Source: QQUD01 sp039029915
Lineage (GTDB): Bacteria; Chloroflexota; Anaerolineae; Promineifilales; Promineifilaceae
Direction: 5' to 3'
NCBI GenBank assembly: GCA_039029915.1
Contig: JBCCFD010000312.1
Location: forward strand, 1 to 9,671
Length of the DNA stretch: 9,671 nt
Shown: piece after piece, positions 1-4,889 of the stretch
Position numbering within the stretch: the stretch's first letter is position 1
Layout: every line of letters starts with the position of its first letter
Program-made: the position numbers and the translations under genes
The notes under the pieces: generated by a model
The model's database searches: none
What the model was told of the DNA's origin: nothing
The model's input: the letters and a program-made list of their open reading frames with translations, nothing else

Positions 1-75
1 ACCTTGGCCGAGGGGGCGACCGCGTCCTCCAGGTCGAGGAACACCATGTCCGCATCGCTGGCCGGGTCACGGTCG
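1..75 (-). other. GC-rich foreign-looking fragment, CitE/malyl-CoA lyase-like reading frame
   Basis: Base composition changes abruptly here: these bases are strongly GC-rich, while everything after about position 80 is moderate to AT-rich. On the minus strand, codons at 68 to 3 read through to DMVFLDLEDAVAP, the conserved N-terminal motif of the HpcH/HpaI aldolase / CitE / malyl-CoA lyase family, in which the acidic residues help bind the metal. This frame differs from that of the TrmB-like gene running in from the right, and it meets a stop codon soon after entering AT-rich sequence, near 85-87. The CitE-like piece therefore has no upstream part here. I read it as the edge of a different gene, joined by assembly error or real recombination. 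The family call rests on about 20 residues. Confidence 0.6.
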
Positions 76-595
76 CACCGGAAATATCACAAGGCGCATA
101 GGCCTGTATGATAATTTGGACGTTGCGTTCAATTGCCTCTTTAATTTCTGACTTCAGCAAATTTAAAGCTGTTGGAAATGCATAAATGACAGCAATTCGT
201 TGGCAATTTTCCAGCATCATTTTTGCTTTTTGCAAAATTAAATCAACAGAATCCACTCGGTAAATTTTTTCGTTTGATTCTTCCTCAACAGCAATCGATT
301 TAAGAGATGTTAAGAGCGACGCTTTTCGTTGTTCAAAGCTATTTTGAAGTTGGTCTACAAACAAGTCAGGGGGAACAGCTTGGCAGAGTTTGCTTTTCCC
401 CTCTTCCGAAATTTGAATGGCCCCCATCAGCGAGAGGGCTTCTATTGCCTTATAAACATTTGCTGTCGCTTTTCCTAATCGTTTGCCTATGGCATAACCG
501 GTACTTTCATCATTTTTGAGAAGGTCGATATAAACTTCGGCTTCTAATTGGTTTAAGCCAAATGCAGAAAGCTGTTTGATGAGTGGATCGTTCAC
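1..595 (-). CDS. TrmB-family transcriptional regulator (partial; 3' end replaced or cut)
   Basis: The reading frame starts at GTG 593-595 and runs open to the window edge. AGGAG lies seven bases upstream of the GTG, which supports this start. The N-terminus (LIKQLSAFGLNQLEAEVYID, then GYAIGKRLGKATANVYKAIE) is the winged-helix TrmB domain: a helix typical of the family, then a recognition helix around residues 40-55. A helical linker (about 80-105) follows, then the start of a phospholipase-D-like/effector-binding C-terminal half (YRVDSVDLILQKAKMMLENC, ending VQIIIQAYAPCDISGATV). TrmB proteins are one-component regulators, often of sugar or metabolite genes; the ligand cannot be told here. The last ~22 codons (below about 70) become rich in Arg, Pro and Trp, typical of reading GC-rich DNA in the wrong frame, so the native C-terminus is missing. 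It lies 44 bp downstream of a histidine kinase on the same strand and may share its transcript. Confidence 0.75.
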   Translation of the reverse strand, partial: MNDPLIKQLSAFGLNQLEAEVYIDLLKNDESTGYAIGKRLGKATANVYKAIEALSLMGAIQISEEGKSKLCQAVPPDLFVDQLQNSFEQRKASLLTSLKSIAVEEESNEKIYRVDSVDLILQKAKMMLENCQRIAVIYAFPTALNLLKSEIKEAIERNVQIIIQAYAPCDISGATVTRPAMRTWCSSTWRTRSPPRPR

Positions 596-607
596 AACGA
601 CTCCTAG

Positions 608-625
608 TAGTATAATTTTATACTA
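608..625. promoter_or_regulatory. 18-bp palindrome, candidate operator and promoter of the TrmB-like gene
   Basis: TAGTATAA, a 2-bp centre and TTATACTA form a perfect 8-bp-arm inverted repeat. It sits immediately upstream of the AGGAG ribosome-binding site of the TrmB-like gene, in the 44-bp gap after the kinase stop. On the minus strand, TTGTAA and TATACT lie 17 bp apart and overlap it, giving a weak promoter match. TrmB-family regulators bind palindromic sites and commonly control themselves, so self-regulation is a reasonable inference. A chance AT-rich palindrome is possible. Confidence 0.45.
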
Positions 626-639
626 TTAATTTTACAAGA

Positions 640-2040
640 TCAACACGGTAATTTAATTTCAAATTCGGCCCCTTGATTAGGTCCATCAGAAACGGCCGTT
701 ATTTCCCCACCCAGCACGTCCACAATCAATAAGGCAAAGCTCAACCCTAACCCTAAGCCTCGGAAAGTTAATGCATTTTCAGCCCGATAGAACGGTTCCC
801 ATATTCGACCGATCTCATCTGCTTCAATGCCAATTCCTGAATCTTTAACCCGTATTCTCAGCTCATTTGAAACCTCAAAATAAACCCTTACTTTCGATGA
901 TTCAGGGGAAAATTTTAAACCATTCATAATAACAGGCGTTAAGACCCGTTCGATTAAATCAGTATCAATGAGGAGCATTCTGCTAGATTCTGATTCACTC
1001 CAAACTGCTTCAAGCTGCGTACTTTTGAACTCTGTCTGCAAGAAATTATCAAGCCGCTCACGATAATCAACCATCGACGTCGGCACCAAATTAACTTGAA
1101 TGTCGCTATTCCCTTCTAAATTTGAATTTTCAATATCTTGAAGCAGTTGGTTTAAGGATAAAACGGACTCAGAAATTCGTTTTTGAATTCGGATCCGCTT
1201 TTCGGCCGTTAACCGGTCTAAATATTCAGCAAGTAGCTCAGAAGAGCTCTTAATGACTGTCAAAGGGGTGCGAAATTCATGAGCCACAGCTGTAATAATT
1301 TGAGATTGCAATTTGCTCAGCTCGTTTGCCTGATTGTAAGAGGCTTCTAGCTGGCTAATCAGCTTTTTCTCACGCACCAAAGCGTTTGCCAGCCGATCTC
1401 TCTCTGTTTCCATTTGTAAACGGGCTTCTTTTTCCCGCTTCAACAAAATATCAAAGCCATCAAAGTAAACCCAGGCGGTTAAAACAAAAATAGCTACAAA
1501 AAAAGACCAATAAAGTAAGATAAAAAATAAACCGGATGGGGCATCACTGAGCTCAAAAAAGTCCAGTCTATACGCTAAAAACGATTGATTTAACCCAAAA
1601 TTAATACCAATGATCGTTAGAATTGCGATAAAAAAGGCGATTACGCCTCCTCTTATCCCAATAAGCAGAGAAACCATGACAATAAAGGAAAACAACAGCA
1701 CAAATGTTAATTCATTTGGCCCCTCAAAAATAGTAATTAGGGAGAAAATATAGGCGGTGGTCATTAGTATCGTAGCGCGAGTCTGATGGCTCAAGTTTGA
1801 AAAATAAAGTAAGAGACCCGTACCGATCACACTTAAAACCCCAGCGCTGTACTGAATATATAAATTAGCGCGTATGGTCGGGTAAAATCCCAAGATTAAG
1901 GTAACAACACCAAAAATAAAACTCAATCTCAATAAAGCTATCAAAATTCGCTCTTGGATTGGACCTAACACATCTTCGTTCAAAGGGGCTTGATCCGTTT
2001 TAAATTTTGGTGGAGGTAGGAAAAAATCTTTTATTTGCAT
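640..2040 (-). CDS. Membrane-bound histidine kinase with six-helix sensor region
   Basis: This is a sensor kinase of about 466 residues, counted from ATG 2038-2040. A longer frame from TTG 2089-2091 adds 17 residues, but neither start has a strong Shine-Dalgarno; I prefer the ATG. Residue numbers here are from the ATG. About six hydrophobic segments between residues 35 and 192 form an integral-membrane sensor with little extracellular loop. A charged coiled coil (about 200-250) leads to the HisKA phospho-acceptor motif AVAHEFRTPLTVI with His254. The HATPase_c domain has an N box (VIMNGLKFSP, Asn373), a G1 box (DSGIGI, about 400-405) and a G2 box (GLGLGL, about 428-433), so all catalytic elements are present. 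No receiver domain is attached and no regulator follows on this strand. Its partner may be the divergent OmpR-type regulator or lie elsewhere. The signal is unknown; sensors of this type are often thought to sense the membrane or small hydrophobic molecules. Confidence 0.9.
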   Translation of the reverse strand: MQIKDFFLPPPKFKTDQAPLNEDVLGPIQERILIALLRLSFIFGVVTLILGFYPTIRANLYIQYSAGVLSVIGTGLLLYFSNLSHQTRATILMTTAYIFSLITIFEGPNELTFVLLFSFIVMVSLLIGIRGGVIAFFIAILTIIGINFGLNQSFLAYRLDFFELSDAPSGLFFILLYWSFFVAIFVLTAWVYFDGFDILLKREKEARLQMETERDRLANALVREKKLISQLEASYNQANELSKLQSQIITAVAHEFRTPLTVIKSSSELLAEYLDRLTAEKRIRIQKRISESVLSLNQLLQDIENSNLEGNSDIQVNLVPTSMVDYRERLDNFLQTEFKSTQLEAVWSESESSRMLLIDTDLIERVLTPVIMNGLKFSPESSKVRVYFEVSNELRIRVKDSGIGIEADEIGRIWEPFYRAENALTFRGLGLGLSFALLIVDVLGGEITAVSDGPNQGAEFEIKLPC

Positions 2041-2150
2041 TAATTTTCTCGTTTGCGACTTTTGAGTAACAATGATGACTTGGAAACCCAATTTTTTAAG
2101 GCTTTCTTGTCTCGGATATTTGATGATGGCTCGTGTAACGGAGCAGTGAA

Positions 2151-2174
2151 TTTGAAACCATTATAGTTTGAAAC
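2151..2174 (-). promoter_or_regulatory. Putative -10 element for the minus-strand kinase, flanked by direct repeats
   Basis: On the minus strand, a perfect TATAAT (plus-strand ATTATA, 2160-2165) lies between two copies of GTTTCAAA (plus-strand TTTGAAAC at 2151-2158 and 2167-2174), spaced 16 bp apart. I see no convincing -35 hexamer 16-18 bp upstream, so this may be an activator-dependent promoter. It faces the histidine kinase at 640-2040 and would give a leader of about 115 nt to the ATG. Confidence 0.4.
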
Positions 2175-2197
2175 AAGCAGGCCTCCATATTTTCTAA

Positions 2198-2216
2198 CCT
2201 TCATAATTCCTTCATA
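2198..2216 (+). promoter_or_regulatory. 11-bp-period direct repeat, candidate OmpR/PhoB-type operator
   Basis: CCTTCATA occurs at 2198-2205 and again, identical, at 2209-2216, an exact 11-bp period. Winged-helix regulators of the OmpR/PhoB class bind as head-to-tail dimers to direct repeats about one helical turn apart. A TTTAAA/TACTTT region at 2221-2229 could be the -10 element of the regulator gene at 2273, with the repeats taking the -35 position as in PhoB-activated promoters. Self-regulation by the adjacent regulator is inferred. Confidence 0.45.
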
Positions 2217-2272
2217 GTTTTACTTTAAACTGAAAAACCGAAATCATTTTATTTTTTGAGGCAACCTCACCT

Positions 2273-2959
2273 ATGGCAAAAACAATCCTAGTTATTGATG
2301 ATGAAGAACGAATCGTCTCGTTGGTAAAGGCCTACTTAGAGCAGAATAGCTTTCGAGTGGTGACGGCAAAAAACGGCCGTGATGCCCTTTTTATTGCTCG
2401 TCAAGAAAAACCAGACCTTATCGTTCTTGATGTAATGATGCCAGAAATGGACGGCTATGAATTTATGCGCATCTTCCAAAAAGAATCCGATACCCCCATC
2501 ATTCTACTGACTGCTAAAATTGAAGAAGATGATAAAATCATTGGACTCGAGCTTGGCGCTGATGACTACATCACCAAACCGTTTAGTCCAAGAGAACTGA
2601 TGGCTCGAATACGCGCAAGATTGCGCCGAGCGGGGCAAAGCATGCCCACTCAAGAGGTTCTTAGAGCTGGAGATTTAGAACTTGATCAAGAAGCCTTTTT
2701 GATTAAAGTTAAGGGGGAAAGAATTGATCTTACACGCTCTGAATTTGACCTATTGGCGGCATTAATGCTTTCACCCGGTCGAGCCTATACGCGACTTGAG
2801 TTATTAGATCTGGTTCAAGGCACGATGTTTGACGGATATGAACGAACAATTGATGTTCATATTAAGAATTTGAGGGCAAAAATCGAACCTAATAAGCGAA
2901 AGCCCCAATATATTGAAACGGTCTATGGAGTTGGATACCGCTTTTCACCAGATATTTAA
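2273..2959 (+). CDS. OmpR/PhoB-family response regulator
   Basis: This is a 228-residue two-component regulator of the usual family length. The receiver domain (about 4-118) has the acidic pair Asp9-Asp10, phospho-acceptor Asp53 within VLDVMMPEMDG, the switch Thr80 and the conserved Lys102 (TKPFSPREL). A short linker leads to a C-terminal winged-helix DNA-binding domain (about 127-226) with the typical LTRSEFDLL segment, recognition-helix region RTIDVHIKNLRAKIE and ending ETVYGVGYRF. The ATG at 2273 follows GAGG (2258-2261) at an 11-base spacing; that site lies inside a small hairpin (TGAGG/CCTCA, 2257-2269). The downstream kinase starts on the base after this gene's stop, so they form a translationally coupled pair. 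A direct repeat upstream fits self-regulation. The target genes cannot be identified; the ABC exporter downstream is one candidate. Confidence 0.95.
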   Translation: MAKTILVIDDEERIVSLVKAYLEQNSFRVVTAKNGRDALFIARQEKPDLIVLDVMMPEMDGYEFMRIFQKESDTPIILLTAKIEEDDKIIGLELGADDYITKPFSPRELMARIRARLRRAGQSMPTQEVLRAGDLELDQEAFLIKVKGERIDLTRSEFDLLAALMLSPGRAYTRLELLDLVQGTMFDGYERTIDVHIKNLRAKIEPNKRKPQYIETVYGVGYRFSPDI

Positions 2960-4300
2960 ATGATGATGCGATCTCTTACTTTTAAATTAACTGTCGGTTT
3001 TTGTTTCGTAAGCCTTGTAGGCGTCGTCATTGTCGCTATTTTGGCTAGCCGCATCACGCAAAATGAGGTCAATTCTCTGCTAAACCGGCATGAGCAAGAG
3101 AGTATTGCCCGAGAATTGGGCGACATCTATGAAGAAGAAGGCAGTTGGGACAACGTCAATATACAAATTGCCGATACGTACAGCCCACGTCACTTCGTGA
3201 TTGTAGATAGAGAAAATTTCATCATCTTACCGGGACTGGGTCTGCCTCGAGGGCAAAGAGTTCCACCAAATGAAGCAGAGGATAGAATTACGATCCGAGC
3301 CAACGGTGAACGGGTTGGGTATCTAGTCTCTTTTCAGCCCGGACAACCGGGCAAGCGCACGCCACCGCCATCCAATAATGATGACATCTTATCTAGCATC
3401 AATCGCAATATTATTTACGGTGCTTTAGCCGCCTTGGTGATTTCCTCAGCCGTTGGCGTTTTTGGGGCCCGGCAAATCACCAAGCCAATTTTAGAATTAA
3501 CAACCGCTTCCCAAAATATTGCTTCAGGCGATTTGTCTCAGGAAGTCGCCGTCCGCTCCCGTGACGAAATCGGTCAATTAGCCTCCTCGTTTAACAAAAT
3601 GAGCGCCGACCTTGTTAAAAGTCAAAAACAACGTCAGCAAATGACTGCAGATATCGCCCATGATTTACGCACGCCGCTTAGTCTAATTTTGGGTCATGCG
3701 GAAGCCATTGAAGATGGCGTTTTGCCAGCGACCCCTGAAACACTCCATATTATTCATGATGAAGCAAAACGCCTGAACGGGCTGATTGAAGATTTAAGAA
3801 CGCTGACACTAGCTGACACCGGCCAACTTACTTTAGACAAAAGAAAGGTCAAGCCAGTTGATATGATGAATCGAGCAGGGTATGCACATAAGCCGCTTGC
3901 CCGAGAAAAAAATATCGAGATCAATATTAATGTAACTGATGGGCTCCCAGAAATTGAGGTTGATCCAAGGCGAATTGGGCAAGTTTTGGATAATCTTGTG
4001 AGTAATGCCATCCAATATACCCCGCCAGACGAAAATATTTGGCTTGAGGTTAAATCTCACCAAGAAGGTTTATATTTCTCTGTGAAAGACTCCGGGCCTG
4101 GTATTCCTGAAAGTGATTTAGCGCATATATTTGATCGCTTTTACCGCGCTGATAAATCACGGAATCGAGATGAGGGCGGCTCTGGTTTGGGATTAGCGAT
4201 TGCCCGCTCATTGATTATGCGGCACAACGGCCGTATTTGGGCTGAAAGCCAGGTTGGTATTGGGACAAACTTCCAGTTTATATTGCCAGTCGTCGCTTAA
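2960..4300 (+). CDS. HAMP-domain sensor histidine kinase (BaeS-like architecture)
   Basis: This 446-residue kinase should phosphorylate the regulator just upstream. The order is a first membrane helix (about 8-30), an extracytoplasmic sensor of about 115 residues (31-148), a second helix (about 150-170), a HAMP linker (about 171-223), HisKA with DIAHDLRTPLSLILGH (phospho-acceptor His234), and HATPase_c with an N box (NLVSNAIQYTP, about 345-355), G1 box DSGPGI (377-382) and G2 box GGSGLGLAI (406-414). All motifs are intact. The start ATG abuts the previous stop codon, and three ATG codons follow in tandem with no clear Shine-Dalgarno, so initiation probably relies on coupling to the upstream gene. 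The domain layout matches envelope-stress kinases such as BaeS. The periplasmic domain has no recognisable ligand fold by eye, so the stimulus is unknown. Confidence 0.95.
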   Translation: MMMRSLTFKLTVGFCFVSLVGVVIVAILASRITQNEVNSLLNRHEQESIARELGDIYEEEGSWDNVNIQIADTYSPRHFVIVDRENFIILPGLGLPRGQRVPPNEAEDRITIRANGERVGYLVSFQPGQPGKRTPPPSNNDDILSSINRNIIYGALAALVISSAVGVFGARQITKPILELTTASQNIASGDLSQEVAVRSRDEIGQLASSFNKMSADLVKSQKQRQQMTADIAHDLRTPLSLILGHAEAIEDGVLPATPETLHIIHDEAKRLNGLIEDLRTLTLADTGQLTLDKRKVKPVDMMNRAGYAHKPLAREKNIEININVTDGLPEIEVDPRRIGQVLDNLVSNAIQYTPPDENIWLEVKSHQEGLYFSVKDSGPGIPESDLAHIFDRFYRADKSRNRDEGGSGLGLAIARSLIMRHNGRIWAESQVGIGTNFQFILPVVA

Positions 4301-4337
4301 CCTGCAATTTTGTCGTCAAAATGTCGCAAAAACACCC

Positions 4338-4366
4338 TTGACACATCTTTTTGACTGTGTTATTAT
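4338..4366 (+). promoter_or_regulatory. Near-consensus sigma70-type promoter ahead of the 30-codon ORF
   Basis: A perfect -35 TTGACA (4338-4343) is followed by a 17-bp spacer and TATTAT (4361-4366), one base from the consensus -10. Transcription should start near 4372-4375, about 35 bases ahead of the small ORF at 4408. It is the best promoter match in the window. Confidence 0.8.
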
Positions 4367-4407
4367 CCCCAAGCTTCACAAATTCTTTAGGAGAGTAAAC
4401 GGCAACT

Positions 4408-4500
4408 ATGAATAAGTATCGAATCACACCTATCGCGTTTGACGATACTGCAGCTGGCGGATTAGCCACTGGATCAGTCCGTGCCGTTGACCTTCCCTAA
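4408..4500 (+). CDS. 30-residue small protein or leader peptide of unknown function
   Basis: The ORF begins at ATG 4408 and ends at TAA 4498-4500. The peptide starts MNKYRITPIA, has a small-residue middle (TAAGGLATG, about 14-22) and ends SVRAVDLP. I do not recognise a family. It has no hydrophobic segment, signal peptide or Cys, and its length is unusual for an annotated gene. Support for it being real comes from context: a near-consensus promoter at 4338-4366, AGGAG at 4390-4394 (13 bases ahead of the ATG, a rather long spacing), and a strong intrinsic terminator 35 bases after the stop. These define a short transcript of about 200 nt. It could be a regulatory leader peptide for the ABC exporter that follows, a free peptide exported by that transporter, or the chance ORF of a small RNA. 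The leader idea is favoured by the terminators standing between it and the exporter, as in bmrB-bmrCD. Confidence 0.55.
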   Translation: MNKYRITPIAFDDTAAGGLATGSVRAVDLP

Positions 4501-4534
4501 CCTTTCTGCGTAATTTTTAACAGCAAAATCAAGG

Positions 4535-4570
4535 CGGTCACGGCGCAACACCCGTGACCGTTTTTTATTT
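4535..4570 (+). terminator. Intrinsic terminator T1 after the small ORF
   Basis: CGGTCACGG (4535-4543) and CCGTGACCG (4552-4560) form a perfect 9-bp stem around an 8-nt loop, followed by TTTTTTATTT. The stem can lengthen through G-U and A-U pairs with the first T residues. It would end the short transcript from the promoter at 4338, or act as the attenuator for genes downstream. Confidence 0.9.
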
Positions 4571-4584
4571 TCTACATTCCTTGT

Positions 4585-4620
4585 AAGAGTCACGGGATCT
4601 GCCTGTGACTCTTTTGTTTT
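4585..4620 (+). terminator. Intrinsic terminator T2, second in tandem
   Basis: AAGAGTCAC (4585-4593) pairs with GTGACTCTT (4605-4613). Inside it a G-U and two G-C pairs extend the stem to 12 bp around the loop ATCTG, and TTTTGTTTT follows. It lies 24 bp after T1 and shares its GTCACGG core, so the two may have arisen by duplication. Confidence 0.88.
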
Positions 4621-4643
4621 GCATCAAATTTTGAGGATGTAGG

Positions 4644-4685
4644 ATGAATGATTCATACCGTTTCAAGACAGTAAATGGAAAATAG
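4644..4685 (+). other. Possible 13-codon upstream ORF in the exporter leader
   Basis: ATG 4644 to TAG 4683-4685 encodes MNDSYRFKTVNGK, with GAGG at 4633-4636, seven bases ahead of the ATG. The start overlaps a 13-bp palindrome (ATGAAT, G, ATTCAT; 4644-4656) that could instead be a protein-binding site. Hairpin-forming repeats follow before the exporter gene. This may be chance; I see no clear promoter between T2 and it. Confidence 0.2.
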
Positions 4686-4693
4686 TTTTAAGT

Positions 4694-4797
4694 GTTCCGA
4701 AGTTTCTAAATTGAAAACCTCGTTAGATAAAAGCTTCGGAACCTCGAGGAAACGAAACGGAGCACCATTGTTTTATTCAAAACAGGAACTTCGTTTC
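4694..4797. repeat. Two successive inverted repeats in the 5' region of the ABC exporter gene
   Basis: GTTCCGAAG (4694-4702) is the exact reverse complement of CTTCGGAAC (4734-4742), and the stem extends to about 12 bp with a G-U pair. Next, GAAACGAA (4749-4756) matches TTCGTTTC (4790-4797) and encloses a smaller hairpin, TGTTTT/AAAACA with loop ATTC (4769-4784). The palindrome CCTCGAGG (4742-4749) joins the two. No T-tract follows, so these are not simple terminators. They could be a structured leader RNA or a decayed mobile repeat. Confidence 0.45.
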
Positions 4798-4825
4798 ACT
4801 TAAGCAATAACACCAACTTTTTTCA

Positions 4826-4846
4826 AGTGAAAAGTGAAAAGTGAAA
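4826..4846 (+). repeat. 7-bp tandem repeat AGTGAAA x3
   Basis: Three exact copies of AGTGAAA lie end to end, about 45 bp ahead of the exporter start. TTTCACTT at 4794-4801 is complementary to the first copy with its preceding A (4825-4832), so another hairpin is possible. Similar short repeat runs precede the next two genes. Confidence 0.7.
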
Positions 4847-4889
4847 ACTGATTTGTGATAAGTTGATCATGGATCACTGGAGAGACACA

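Noticed and set aside
307..519. Plus-strand 70-codon ORF
   Set aside because: It lies antisense within the TrmB-like gene, has no family resemblance, and the minus strand shows a clear protein domain and ribosome-binding site.
2038..2091. Longer kinase start at TTG 2091
   Set aside because: The extra 17 residues look like translated leader, the start is TTG with no good Shine-Dalgarno, and an ATG follows at 2040; kept only as an alternative.
4307..4322. Hairpin ATTTTG/CAAAAT after the HAMP kinase
   Set aside because: Six AT-rich pairs with no T-tract after it; too weak to call a terminator.
4408..4500. Lasso-peptide precursor reading of the 30-residue peptide (Tyr, Pro, Gly, Thr-Gly pattern)
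   Set aside because: The spacing only loosely matches the lasso leader pattern, only about eight residues remain after Thr-Gly, and no RRE, B or C enzyme is in the window.
4826..4846. CRISPR-like array from AGTGAAA or ATCTGTGG repeats
   Set aside because: Repeat units are 7-9 bp with no unique spacers and no cas genes; these are simple tandem repeats.
4863..4889. Earlier starts for the first exporter gene (TTG 4863, ATG 4869)
   Set aside because: Neither has a ribosome-binding site, while GGAGAG at 4879-4884 is well placed for ATG 4890.
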